Made by a program: the position numbers and the translations under genes. The notes below the pieces were generated by a model. It searched no databases and was not told the DNA's origin. It was given only the letters and a program-made list of their open reading frames with translations. This document shows, in pieces, positions 49,368-58,675 of a DNA stretch of 64,000 nucleotides (positions are counted from its first letter, which is position 1; each line of letters opens with the position of its first letter). This DNA comes from Euryarchaeota archaeon UBA62 (GTDB lineage Archaea > Thermoplasmatota > Poseidoniia > Poseidoniales > Thalassarchaeaceae): contig DAPJ01000012.1 in assembly GCA_002502095.1 (NCBI GenBank), forward strand, positions 8,488-72,487, written 5' to 3'.

Positions 49368-52300
49368 GTGGAGGAGTACCTTCTGGACTGTTTGGAGATA
49401 CTAAGCAGGTCTGGTGACCATGAAGCAACACGGAGAAAGAAGCTTACCAATGCCCCCTCATGGTCATTGCTACAAGATCCAAGTTGGAAGGCTCTTGCTT
49501 TGATTGCCGCTAGTAAGGAGGCCATTGATACAGTCGAATCTGATGTCAATATGAGGAAGAATCGCTCACGTAGAGTAGGAAGAAGAGGGGGTCGTGGAAA
49601 GATTACTACGACTTCCGACAAACTCGCTTCACCTGATGCTGCTATCTCCAGTGGTTATTCCTGTGGGTACAGACTTGCTGTACTCATAGCACAAAAAAAC
49701 AGGCTTACTAAAGGTGAGTGGAAGATGTCATGGGATCAAGAGATGGATGTGATAAGACAGGAGTGTAGGAATGGAGTTCATCCTGTATGGGAGAGGCTTG
49801 CAAGAGAGTCCCCCCTTCTTGCAGAGCTAGGTCTTTTCCCGATTGTGGAGCCTGAATCTAGTTTTGGAGAAAGAGACCCATGGATATTCGGGTCTAGGAT
49901 AGACTATTCTGATAACGAATCTCTCAGAAGCTGGTTGAATTTGGCCGCGCCATTCAAACTTTCAGCTTCACAATTGAAAGTTATTCAAAAGATTGAGAAG
50001 GACTTGAGGAAAAATCCTCGACGTAAACTCTGGGAAGATTGGATGTCTCCTTCGTTGATAGGCTTAGAAGGAGATGCGGTGCTACTTGAGGGCCTGTTGT
50101 TGGCTTCGGCTCAATCTGATAGGGCTAGAGGAGTGTTAGAAAGTATCGAGGGAGAGTGTTCTGAAGTGGCTAGGGATCTTGGTATTCTAATTTCTCTGAG
50201 AGAGGGGGAGGACTGTGACTGGAGCCTGACTGTCGAGAGGAAAGAGGAGGATAAGTTATGTTCTGCAATCAAAATAGAAGGATGGCTCAGAGTAGATCTT
50301 TATCCTATGGAAATAGCTCATGAATTAGTAATGGAGGGCGTTTCTATTATCGAAGAGAGCGGTAGAAGCGTTCCATCCAGGTTAGCTTGGATAGCATCAG
50401 AGGGACTCGTTGAATCTGGAGATTTCTCTACTGCTCTGAACTACATTGAAGGGAAGGCAGTAAATGACTTCAGAGGACTGAAGACATGCTTGACTATGAT
50501 ATCAAGTGATTCTACGGAGATTTCACTTGATTCTATAGTTTCTGGCCTGCCAGAACTCAATGAGGAGTGTCTGAGATTGGCTCTTACTCATCCTAATTCT
50601 CCATCCCAAGTTAGGACAATGGCGGCTAGTATTCTCTCCAAAATTGATCAAATCAGGTATACTGATGAGATCATATCGTCGTTTACCATGTCAGCAGAAA
50701 TAAAGGGACTAACAGACATGCTAATTGAGGAGGTTTCGCTACAGAGAGCATATCCATTTCGTGTCATGTTGTCGTGGCACTTGATTACCGCAAAAGACTC
50801 TGTAGGGATCTCATCCAAATTGTTGGAAGCAAGAAGAGTAGCTCTTGCATCAATAGAAGAGGCAGAGAGGGATGGGGTACTTTCTGAGGTATGCGTGGGA
50901 CTGATCTCTCTCCTTGATGGAATAAGTAGCAATCTTGAGGCAGTTCATGATAAGTTGGATTCTGAAGGACTGAAGACTCTGAAAGAGGTTAGGATGGCTC
51001 TGGGACCAGAAGGGGATGGAATAGTTAAGGAAGTAAGAATAGAGAAGTTAGTTAATTCGGTTAACGATGCAGATCTGACATTATTGGAGAGGAGGCTTTT
51101 CGAAGCGGTCATAACTGCACTGATTCTCAATAGGGCGGCTGTAAATCTCCAAAATGGGGAGGTTTCCAGTAGGGACCAAGCTATTTCCTCTCTTGAATCA
51201 GTGATTTCATCGGATAGCGTTTCTATGAGAACAATAAGGTTCGCCTCTGACCTAGTTTTCGAACACTCTGTAGGTATTGAGTCATTGGATTCCTGGTATA
51301 GGGAGAATGATAGTAAAAGTCCCGAATGTCAGATCGTTAAGGCGGCTCTACTAGAGAAAAGTGGAGATTTGATTGGTTCGGCATGGGCGTACAAAGATGC
51401 GGCTTCTAAGCTGATGGAAATAGATATTGAAAGATCTGCAATATTCCTCCGATGGTCTCTGATTTCGTTCGCACATGGAGGAGGGTGGAAGGAGGCAGTT
51501 TCTCTAATTGATGCATATCCCACTCTCTCTGCCTCAGTAACAAACAGATTCAAAATGTATCTCAATGTCTGTAAAGATCACACAGAAAAGAATCATTTAG
51601 GGGCTACATCTAGAGTAATAGAACATGTAAGCAACGAGCAGCGCGGAGGGGAAGACGAGGGAGATAGTGCCTCTATCGTCGAGTCTCTAGAATCAATCAA
51701 AATGTATCCAGTTGAGCATGGACTCCCAATAGATCCTTTCCAAGGCAGGGTAATGGCGGCTATAATGAAGATGAGTCATTCATCGCAATCTAGGAGATCT
51801 GATCTTGAGAGAAGATTTGATTCTGAAATGAGGTCCAAAGAGAAAAATACTTTTTCAATTGTTACTATTATTGAGCAAGTTGCTGAGATGAGTCCGATTA
51901 GAGCTCTTAGGATGTTTGAGAGAGCTTTGAAATCTGGAGAGTTCGAAGGTAGGGAAAAGAAAATCCTACAGAATACTCAGAGGAATCTGTTTACGAGACA
52001 GTCGGGAAAGATTTCAGTTAGAGAAAGAAAGACCCTTGGTAGCCTGGGTCTGAAGCCTTTGGTGTTGGTGGATACAAATATTCTGATAGATGCTCTCAAG
52101 GATGATTTACTAAGAGAATTATCTCCAGATAGCCTTGGTAGTTTTGATTGGACTATGCAAAGAGCATTTCACTGGAAGTTGAGGTCCCTTGCCAAGGAAG
52201 ATCGCGTACTACTGAATATTCCTAGGGCCGCGATGGGGGAGTTCATGAATCGTGTTAAATCTCCTGATATAGTTCTGGACTTATTTGAAAACGTGTATAT

Positions 52301-52736
52301 TGAAAGGTCGTCATGGGACGAGATTGTCTCTGAGAAGTTTCTACAAGAGAGAGTATCTTCCATCATTTCAATCTTCAACAACTGGGATGGAGATGATTTG
52401 GAGATTGCCTCCAATGAGATAGATCTAGAAGTTTTCCTGACCAATCATAGAGAGATTTTCAGAGTTGTAGATCAGCACAAAAGAGAGCATAAGGAAGATA
52501 TCCCTGCAAGAACAGATATAGGAGGGGAGTCAATTTACCCAGAGAAAGGGGATTGTGATATAATGAAGAGTGCCGCCATTATTGCCGAATCTTTCTCTGT
52601 GGGCGTAGGAAGTGTAGTTGTTGCAACCAGGGACTCCGACTTCAAACTAGTCTCAAGAGCGTTAGAAGAAGAGTTTGGGTTTGGCGTAATTGGTGATCTT
52701 CAACAGCTTAACAAGCTGGCATACTTGGACTCTTGA
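49368..52736 (+). CDS. Giant helical-repeat protein with C-terminal PIN domain
   Basis: 1122 residues from GTG 49368 (GAGG upstream). Residues 60-75 hold a basic RNA-binding-like patch (RKNRSRRVGRRGGRGK). About 800 residues of helical, TPR-like repeats follow, for example ALNYIEGKAVNDFRGLKTCL and SAWAYKDAASKLMEIDIERS. The last 225 residues are a PIN domain: LVLVDTNILIDALKDD (first Asp near 901), the central GDCDIMKSAAIIAESF and VVVATRDSDFKLVSRAL (near 1087). The acidic cluster needed for metal-dependent RNA cleavage appears intact. Substrate and partners are unknown. No antitoxin gene is adjacent, so a toxin role is unlikely. Confidence 0.78.
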   Translation: MEEYLLDCLEILSRSGDHEATRRKKLTNAPSWSLLQDPSWKALALIAASKEAIDTVESDVNMRKNRSRRVGRRGGRGKITTTSDKLASPDAAISSGYSCGYRLAVLIAQKNRLTKGEWKMSWDQEMDVIRQECRNGVHPVWERLARESPLLAELGLFPIVEPESSFGERDPWIFGSRIDYSDNESLRSWLNLAAPFKLSASQLKVIQKIEKDLRKNPRRKLWEDWMSPSLIGLEGDAVLLEGLLLASAQSDRARGVLESIEGECSEVARDLGILISLREGEDCDWSLTVERKEEDKLCSAIKIEGWLRVDLYPMEIAHELVMEGVSIIEESGRSVPSRLAWIASEGLVESGDFSTALNYIEGKAVNDFRGLKTCLTMISSDSTEISLDSIVSGLPELNEECLRLALTHPNSPSQVRTMAASILSKIDQIRYTDEIISSFTMSAEIKGLTDMLIEEVSLQRAYPFRVMLSWHLITAKDSVGISSKLLEARRVALASIEEAERDGVLSEVCVGLISLLDGISSNLEAVHDKLDSEGLKTLKEVRMALGPEGDGIVKEVRIEKLVNSVNDADLTLLERRLFEAVITALILNRAAVNLQNGEVSSRDQAISSLESVISSDSVSMRTIRFASDLVFEHSVGIESLDSWYRENDSKSPECQIVKAALLEKSGDLIGSAWAYKDAASKLMEIDIERSAIFLRWSLISFAHGGGWKEAVSLIDAYPTLSASVTNRFKMYLNVCKDHTEKNHLGATSRVIEHVSNEQRGGEDEGDSASIVESLESIKMYPVEHGLPIDPFQGRVMAAIMKMSHSSQSRRSDLERRFDSEMRSKEKNTFSIVTIIEQVAEMSPIRALRMFERALKSGEFEGREKKILQNTQRNLFTRQSGKISVRERKTLGSLGLKPLVLVDTNILIDALKDDLLRELSPDSLGSFDWTMQRAFHWKLRSLAKEDRVLLNIPRAAMGEFMNRVKSPDIVLDLFENVYIERSSWDEIVSEKFLQERVSSIISIFNNWDGDDLEIASNEIDLEVFLTNHREIFRVVDQHKREHKEDIPARTDIGGESIYPEKGDCDIMKSAAIIAESFSVGVGSVVVATRDSDFKLVSRALEEEFGFGVIGDLQQLNKLAYLDS

Positions 52737-53732
52737 TCAATCATCTTTTGATTCCAGAGAACGCCCCAGACTCCTCATGATTGATGTTGCTGATTCTATC
52801 TCATCTACTGTCTCTACGCTTTTTCCTGCGGACCACAGATCTTTCGCTGAAGATTTCTTTCCCCTGGCTAACGATCTCATTCTCCAAAATGAGATACCTG
52901 TTATTAATACCCTGACTCGATGCTTAAATCTACTCTTTAAGAGTCTCCTAATAAGCCAATTACTATGCTTTTTGGAGCCTTTTGTTTCTATCACTGCAAT
53001 AGGCACACCAGTAAGTTTTGTTGTCCATGTGATGTCTTCCTCTTTCGCATTGACTATGGCATCTTTGTAATCCTGAGGAGTTGTACATTCGTGTGTAGCA
53101 ATGAATCTCGTACCCATCTGAACTCCATCATATCCCATCTCCATAGCTGCTATTAGTTCCTTTTCACTGCCAATTCCACCGGCGCAGATAAGTGGGACGC
53201 CGAGGTCAGATAGATCCTCATACATCTGCTCCATTGAAAGGTCACCCAGATGCCCTCCGGCCCTGTTATTAACACAAATCAATCCATCCACGCCACAATC
53301 AATTCCCTTTATGGCGTGCGTTCTGTTAGTTACATCATGGTAGACAAAGCCTCCTTTTGCATGGACCCTCTCGCACACCCAATCGGGCTTTCCCAATGAT
53401 GTGACAAAGAATCTTATTCCTTCTTCCAAGGCTATGTCGATCCATTCAGACATTCTCTGGAGATACTTTTCACTGCCTTTTTCTATTAGTGCATTGAATC
53501 CAATTGGATTAGTTGTCATGGTCCTGATATGGCGAATAGCTACCCTCAGGCCCTCTTTGGTATCTGGCTTGTTGTAACCGTGCACCATAGTCAGGGATAC
53601 TGGTTGTACTATTGCGATTCCTCCGCCCTCTGAAGCGGCCGCTACTAGTTCTGGGTTAGAGCATGGATACATAGCTCCACAGATAATTGGATATTCGATT
53701 CCAGCGTCTTGTGTAAGTCGTGTCGCTACCAA
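52737..53732 (-). CDS. Nitronate monooxygenase/FabK-like flavoprotein
   Basis: 331 residues, FMN-binding TIM barrel of the nitronate monooxygenase/2-nitropropane dioxygenase type. Marks are IEYPIICGAMYPCSNPELVAAAS, GGGIAIVQP, VDGLICVNNRAGGHLG with the catalytic-type His in GGHLG, PLICAGGIGSEKELIAAMEMG and VQMGTRFIAT. The true substrate may be a nitronate or an enoyl thioester. The TTG at 53732 has GGAAGTGA upstream and starts four bases after the DUF4442 stop. The open frame further upstream lies within that gene. It is last in the fatty-acid operon. Confidence 0.85.
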   Translation of the reverse strand: MVATRLTQDAGIEYPIICGAMYPCSNPELVAAASEGGGIAIVQPVSLTMVHGYNKPDTKEGLRVAIRHIRTMTTNPIGFNALIEKGSEKYLQRMSEWIDIALEEGIRFFVTSLGKPDWVCERVHAKGGFVYHDVTNRTHAIKGIDCGVDGLICVNNRAGGHLGDLSMEQMYEDLSDLGVPLICAGGIGSEKELIAAMEMGYDGVQMGTRFIATHECTTPQDYKDAIVNAKEEDITWTTKLTGVPIAVIETKGSKKHSNWLIRRLLKSRFKHRVRVLITGISFWRMRSLARGKKSSAKDLWSAGKSVETVDEIESATSIMRSLGRSLESKDD

Positions 53733-53736
53733 TAAA

Positions 53737-54237
53737 TCACTTCCTGTTAACAGCGAGAAGGTTCCACTTGAAGACCCATTCTGAAACCACATCTCCCGAC
53801 GAGTCTTTTCCTACTGAAATTAGATCGACATCAACAGCCTCACCTTTCTCCAAACTCTCTTCAATAGCCTCTCTAGCTTTGGACACATCTGAGCAAGTGA
53901 ATGTAATTCTACCTTTGGCCCTCTTAACGAATTTTGCCTCAGTACTAATAACGAACATCCTTAGTTTCTCATCCATTGATCTTGATATGGCAAAGGGGGC
54001 TGCTCCAGTTGCTAGTTCTGCTCCCATCCCCTGGACTGCCCAATACATTGTCTTGAATGGGTTCTGAGATCTCCATCCACCTGGTAATGATGTAACGCAT
54101 TTATCACTGTCAAGGACGTCCATTCTTAGTCCAGAAAACCAAGCTGCAGGCATAGATAGAGCTGTGAATATTCTAAATTTTATCCGGCCAGTTAGTGATT
54201 TGTATTCCGAGATTAGCTTGGTGTCATCGATTGGCAC
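53737..54237 (-). CDS. DUF4442 hotdog-fold protein (thioesterase-like)
   Basis: 166 residues. LRMDVLDSDKCVTSLPGGWRSQNPF followed by KTMYWAVQGMGAELATGA is the typical DUF4442 hotdog core, in which an N-x-F/H-x-T-M-Y motif and an E in the long helix are conserved; the last strand is GDVVSEWVFKWNLL. Related hotdog enzymes hydrolyse acyl-CoA. Its position between acyl-CoA-binding protein and the flavoprotein supports acyl-thioester chemistry. Start is GTG 54237 after GAGGTGAT. Confidence 0.82.
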   Translation of the reverse strand: MPIDDTKLISEYKSLTGRIKFRIFTALSMPAAWFSGLRMDVLDSDKCVTSLPGGWRSQNPFKTMYWAVQGMGAELATGAAPFAISRSMDEKLRMFVISTEAKFVKRAKGRITFTCSDVSKAREAIEESLEKGEAVDVDLISVGKDSSGDVVSEWVFKWNLLAVNRK

Positions 54238-54249
54238 CTAATCACCTCA

Positions 54250-54516
54250 TCATCCATCCAACTCATCCACTATGGAACAATATCTTTCCATGGCTTCGGA
54301 TTCGGACATTCCTGAAATAGCGTTCCATGCCTTCCATTTTGCCCTCTCCTTCATTCCGCCACTTGCCCTACCTTGGCAATCCCCATCAGTAGCTTGTTTG
54401 AATAGGGCATACAATTCTAGGAGTTGATTGTTTGAAGGCCTTTCTGATAAATCCCATACCTTTTTTGATGATCTTTTAAATTTTATTTTCAGTGATTGGC
54501 TAGCCTTTCCCGTCAT
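54250..54516 (-). CDS. Acyl-CoA-binding protein
   Basis: 88 residues, close to the standard ACBP size. Four helices are implied by SLKIKFKRSSKKVWDLSERP, NNQLLELYALFKQATDGDC, MKERAKWKAWNAISGM and SEAMERYCSIVDEL. The family's acyl-CoA-contacting residues are in YALFKQAT and KAKWxAW (AKWKAWN here). It binds long-chain acyl-CoA in the cytoplasm. It is widespread in eukaryotes, found in some bacteria and rare in archaea. ATG 54516 overlaps the dehydrogenase stop by one base (TGATG). Confidence 0.92.
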   Translation of the reverse strand: MTGKASQSLKIKFKRSSKKVWDLSERPSNNQLLELYALFKQATDGDCQGRASGGMKERAKWKAWNAISGMSESEAMERYCSIVDELDG

Positions 54517-56318
54517 CAAAACATCTCCGTTGGAAATTCCATCACAGACTTATGCCCAGACTGAATCTTTGCTGCCAAGCTTACCGTCTCTGGGAATATT
54601 CTCTTGAAGAAGAATCGTGCACTTCCTAGTTTGGCATCGTAGAAAGGATCGCCTTTCTTCTTAATGGCTGTCTTGGCTATCTTAGCCCACATGTATGCCA
54701 ATAGTACATTACCGAAGTACCTACAATAATCGGTAGCACCCGCGGCTAGGAAATGAGGGTTGGCTTGTCCTTCTGCGATCAACAGTAGTGTCAGCTGTTG
54801 GAGACCTCTTACTCCTTGGTGAAGAGGCTTGTTAAATTCTGACATTTCAGGTATATCTCGGTTCTCTTCGATAAATTCAGTTAGTGGCCACATGAGATGG
54901 CGAAGATTTTTGCCCATATTCTGTGTAATTTTTCTACCTGCGAGATCCAGTGCCTGAACGCCATTGGTACCCTCCCATATCTTAGATATTCTGACATCAC
55001 GATAAAATTGTTCTACTCCATATTCGGTACAGTACCCTGCCCCTCCCATTACCTGCATACAGGTACTAGCAGTCTCACATGCAACATCTGTAAAGTGGGC
55101 CTTGACGATAGGGGTGAACAGTGCAACTAAGGATGAGGCGTATTCCGCCTCCTCTGGGTCATCGCTATGCATTTGGTCGAGGAGGATTCCGGTCCAAGCC
55201 GCTAGGGCTCTACATCCCTCGTTGTTTACCTTGGACTCGAGAAGCATTCTCCTGACGTCAGGGTGCACGAGGATATTGTCAGCACTCTCGTTAGGGTCTT
55301 TAGGGCCTTTTAGATCCCTGCCCTGACGCCTATCCTTGGCCCAAGCCAAGGAATTTTGATATGCTATTTCAGCTAGTCCAAGTCCCATTATTCCGGTTGC
55401 GAGGCGCTCCTGATTCATCATCTGAAACATGAGTTTCATGCCTGTGTGTAAGTCCCCTACTCTCCAACCGATACTATTATCGAAGTTCATTACACATGTG
55501 GGAGAAGCATGAATACCCATCTTTTCTTCACTTCCTGCGCAAGTTACACCGTTGTGATTTTCCATCAGGTCATGAGATGCATTACCTAAATCACCTGACT
55601 CCAAGTCTATGGGTAGATATTTCGGAACTAGGAACATCGTTATCCCTTTGGTTCCTTCAGGTGATCCAGGAGTCTTAGCTAGGACCAAATGTACGATATT
55701 CTCAGTCATATCGTGTTCGCCATATGTTATGAAAATCTTGGTTCCTGTAAGTCGATAAGTGCCATCGTCCTGAGGTATAGCCTTACTGGATATTATACCT
55801 AGATCTGTACCAGCATGCGGTTCTGTTAAGCACATTGTACCGGCCCAGTGACCTTGCGCGAGATGGGTTGAGAAGTAATCAACCAGAGTTTTATCTCCAT
55901 GCTCATTTAGCACATCGTAGACTCCTAGGGTAAGAGCTGGGAGAACGCTCATTGCCATGTTAGTGGATGTGGCTATCTCCCCCCAAATCACAGATTGAAA
56001 GAATATTGGAGTTCCCATGCCTCCATGTTCTGGTTTAGTGGAAGTGGAAAGCCATCCTCCTTCAATGGCCTGATTGTATGCATCTTTGAACTCTTTGGGC
56101 ATGGTAATTTCGCCGTTCTCAAACTTCAGACCTACCCTGTCACCGAGCTGGTTAATTGGTAGCCAGACTTCTTTGGCATGATCAGCCCATCCCTCTGCTA
56201 ACATTGAAAGGAAATCCTCATCAAAATCGTACCCAAGTCTTTTCATGGTTGGGGTTACATCAAATACCTCGTTAAACAAAAATTCGTAGTCTCTTAGTGG
56301 GGCTTCGTATTCTACCAA
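54516..56318 (-). CDS. Acyl-CoA dehydrogenase, long form
   Basis: 600 residues, in the longer acyl-CoA dehydrogenase subfamily (FadE5/DmdC-like). It oxidises acyl-CoA to enoyl-CoA with FAD. Seen are MCLTEPHAGTDLGIISSKA and GTKIFITYGEHDMTENIVHL in the middle domain, MNQERLATGIMGLGLAEIAYQ, MQVMGGAGYCTEYGVEQFYRD and KIWEGTNGVQALDL with the catalytic Glu. A C-terminal extension of about 130 residues (ADYCRYFGNVLLAYMW-type helices) marks the subfamily. TTG 56318 starts after GAGGTGAT. Chain-length preference is not readable; a DmdC-like substrate is an alternative. Confidence 0.93.
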   Translation of the reverse strand: MVEYEAPLRDYEFLFNEVFDVTPTMKRLGYDFDEDFLSMLAEGWADHAKEVWLPINQLGDRVGLKFENGEITMPKEFKDAYNQAIEGGWLSTSTKPEHGGMGTPIFFQSVIWGEIATSTNMAMSVLPALTLGVYDVLNEHGDKTLVDYFSTHLAQGHWAGTMCLTEPHAGTDLGIISSKAIPQDDGTYRLTGTKIFITYGEHDMTENIVHLVLAKTPGSPEGTKGITMFLVPKYLPIDLESGDLGNASHDLMENHNGVTCAGSEEKMGIHASPTCVMNFDNSIGWRVGDLHTGMKLMFQMMNQERLATGIMGLGLAEIAYQNSLAWAKDRRQGRDLKGPKDPNESADNILVHPDVRRMLLESKVNNEGCRALAAWTGILLDQMHSDDPEEAEYASSLVALFTPIVKAHFTDVACETASTCMQVMGGAGYCTEYGVEQFYRDVRISKIWEGTNGVQALDLAGRKITQNMGKNLRHLMWPLTEFIEENRDIPEMSEFNKPLHQGVRGLQQLTLLLIAEGQANPHFLAAGATDYCRYFGNVLLAYMWAKIAKTAIKKKGDPFYDAKLGSARFFFKRIFPETVSLAAKIQSGHKSVMEFPTEMF

Positions 56319-56327
56319 TTTATCACC

Positions 56328-58667
56328 TCAGTTTCTCAATGGCTTTCCTGTTTCAAGCATATGTTGAACTCTGTCTAAAGTGTCCAAATTCTTTAGGAGA
56401 TTGGCGAAGGTATCCTTTTCCATGGAAAGGATATCGTCCTCTTCTAGGGTCTCTGTTATATCAGAGTCGCCTCCGGTAAGTATCCTAGCCAGTTTTGTCG
56501 CTACAACCACATCATGAGGCGTGGCTTGTCCTGATAGTGATAAATCGTTCAATGCCAAGCTCAGTGCGGCCATGCCAGTAGGCCCTGGGAGAGCATAGGT
56601 TCTTGGTTCCGGAGGAGTGTAGTCTTCATGAAGTTCCAGTACCTTCGTTTTAGCGTCTGCTAGTAGCCTGTCCCTGTTCATTGTGATCTGATCGCTTGGA
56701 GCTAGAAATCCTAGTGAACTAGCCTGTTCAGCGGACTTGGCAACTTGTGCGGTTCCTATTGTCTCGAACGCTTTCATTGCCGCTCCCATGGGCCCATTGG
56801 TAACTAGCCCGTATTCTACTAACCTACCTAGGAGTTCCTTGCATCCTCCCCATGCGGGGACGACGCCGACGCCGACCTCAACTAGACCGACATAGGACTC
56901 TGCATGGGCTTGGACTGCATCACAATGCATCAGAACCTCTGCACCACCTCCTAGGCAGAGACCTGCTGAGGCTGCTACAACTGGGACATCACAATACTTC
57001 AAAGTTTGATATGTGTCTTGACCCAGTGTTATGAAATCTTCAAGATCTTTCCAAGCTCCTAGATTGGCTGCGAATAAGGCCAGACCAAGGTTAGCTCCAG
57101 CACAAAAGTTAGATGCATCATTTCCAATAACGATACCCTTGAATCCGTCCGACTCAGCAATGTCCACTGCATTGACTAGCATCTCTATGTTCATTGGATC
57201 CATGGCGTTCATCTTGGTGTGGTATTCAACAAGAAGAACCTCGTCGCCCATATCCCAGATACTGGCAGATCCATTCCTCTTGAGTGGTTTCCCTCTCCTC
57301 TTGAGATCGGCAACATTGAGAGTCTCCTCTGGGCGTTCTACAACAACCATTTCTCCAGATGAGGAGAGTCTCATTATCTCGCCTTCCTCGATACTGTAAA
57401 ACGAGCCTTTTTCTTCGGCTTGAGATAGGAATTTGGGAACCTCTCTTCCTGTCTCTTGGAGTCTCTTTACCATTGAGGGAACACCTATTGAGTCCATCAT
57501 CTCAAAGGGTCCTTTTTTCCAGTTATAGCCTACTTTCATGGCTCCGTCAATAGAATAGATATCATCACATACGTCAGGGACGATGAATGCTGCATATGCA
57601 AGAGCGTCAAGAAGCACGTCCGTAACGAATCTCGCTCCATCGTCATCACAGTCCATTAAGGCGGAAAGACCTCTCTTGCCCATCTTTGCAGATGGGAAAG
57701 CAGCCCTTCGGTTCGCTTTACGATATTCTCCTGAAGAAAGATCTCTTGCCTCTTTTACCTTCTTTCCATCATCTCGATTGAGGCGATAGAATCCTCCTTT
57801 GCCCTTTCTTCCGGTATATCCTTCTTCGATCATGGACATTATTATGTCTTCACCGGGCCCTGTTATCTTGTGGAATGGATCTTCTTGATCGAGTCTTGAT
57901 CGAAGGCTCTCTCCAACTTTGGGAATAAGATCTATGCCGATCAAGTCCATCAGAGCAAAAACTCCTGTCTTGGGGAGTCCTATCGGTCGCCCAAGCATTG
58001 CATCTGCTTGTTCAACTGACAGGCCGTGTTCAAGTGTTGCCTTAATTGCTCTCTGAACAAAATAAACGCCTAGCCTATTTCCGATGAAGCCGGGTCTGTC
58101 ATTACACATTGTTACTCTCTTACCCAGCCTACGGTCCGCGAAGTTACAGAATCGTGATACGACATCATCGTTAACTTCGGAGGAGGTTACGACTTCTAGA
58201 AGTGGGAGGTACCTTGGAGGATTGAAGAAGTGAGTTATTAGGAATCTGGATGAGATATCCTCGGGGAGCTCCGAAACCAATTCCGATCTAGGGATAGTCG
58301 ATGTATTGGATGAGAGTATTGTGCTTGGGCCGATGTAATCTGAGAGTTTCGAATAGAGATTTCTCTTTATTTCCAGATTTTCAATTATCACCTCGACGAC
58401 CCAATCATAGTCTTCGAGGAGATGTAAGTCATCCTCAATATTTCCGGGCGTTATTCTCTTTGCATTTCTCTTGTGCATCAGCATTTCTGGATTGGACTTA
58501 TGCATCATTTGAATGGCATTACGTGCCACCGCACTCCTATCTTGATTTTCTTCCGGAACAATATCAAGAAGGAGCACTTCGCAACCAGCGTTTGCGCAGT
58601 GAGCAGCTATTCCTGCTCCCATAACCCCGCTTCCAATGACGGCGACTTTGTCAATCGTTCCTGTCAT
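56328..58667 (-). CDS. 3-hydroxyacyl-CoA dehydrogenase / enoyl-CoA hydratase fusion
   Basis: 779 residues joining two beta-oxidation steps. The N-terminal two-thirds is a 3-hydroxyacyl-CoA dehydrogenase: VAVIGSGVMGAGIAAHCA for NAD, VVEVIIENLEIKRNLYSKL, ITHFFNPPRYLPLLEVV with the catalytic His, and RPGFIGNRLGVYFVQRA. The C-terminal part from about residue 470 is an enoyl-CoA hydratase with NDASNFCAGANLGLAL, GLCLGGGAEVLMHCDAV and VGLVEVGVGVVPAWGG, with both catalytic Glu positions occupied. The order is that of FadN and archaeal HAD-ECH fusions, the reverse of E. coli FadB. ATG 58667 follows GGTGAT. Confidence 0.93.
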   Translation of the reverse strand: MTGTIDKVAVIGSGVMGAGIAAHCANAGCEVLLLDIVPEENQDRSAVARNAIQMMHKSNPEMLMHKRNAKRITPGNIEDDLHLLEDYDWVVEVIIENLEIKRNLYSKLSDYIGPSTILSSNTSTIPRSELVSELPEDISSRFLITHFFNPPRYLPLLEVVTSSEVNDDVVSRFCNFADRRLGKRVTMCNDRPGFIGNRLGVYFVQRAIKATLEHGLSVEQADAMLGRPIGLPKTGVFALMDLIGIDLIPKVGESLRSRLDQEDPFHKITGPGEDIIMSMIEEGYTGRKGKGGFYRLNRDDGKKVKEARDLSSGEYRKANRRAAFPSAKMGKRGLSALMDCDDDGARFVTDVLLDALAYAAFIVPDVCDDIYSIDGAMKVGYNWKKGPFEMMDSIGVPSMVKRLQETGREVPKFLSQAEEKGSFYSIEEGEIMRLSSSGEMVVVERPEETLNVADLKRRGKPLKRNGSASIWDMGDEVLLVEYHTKMNAMDPMNIEMLVNAVDIAESDGFKGIVIGNDASNFCAGANLGLALFAANLGAWKDLEDFITLGQDTYQTLKYCDVPVVAASAGLCLGGGAEVLMHCDAVQAHAESYVGLVEVGVGVVPAWGGCKELLGRLVEYGLVTNGPMGAAMKAFETIGTAQVAKSAEQASSLGFLAPSDQITMNRDRLLADAKTKVLELHEDYTPPEPRTYALPGPTGMAALSLALNDLSLSGQATPHDVVVATKLARILTGGDSDITETLEEDDILSMEKDTFANLLKNLDTLDRVQHMLETGKPLRN

Positions 58668-58675
58668 TTTATCAC

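Noticed and set aside
49368..52736. VapC-type toxin
   Set aside because: The PIN domain is part of a 1122-residue protein and no small antitoxin gene is adjacent.
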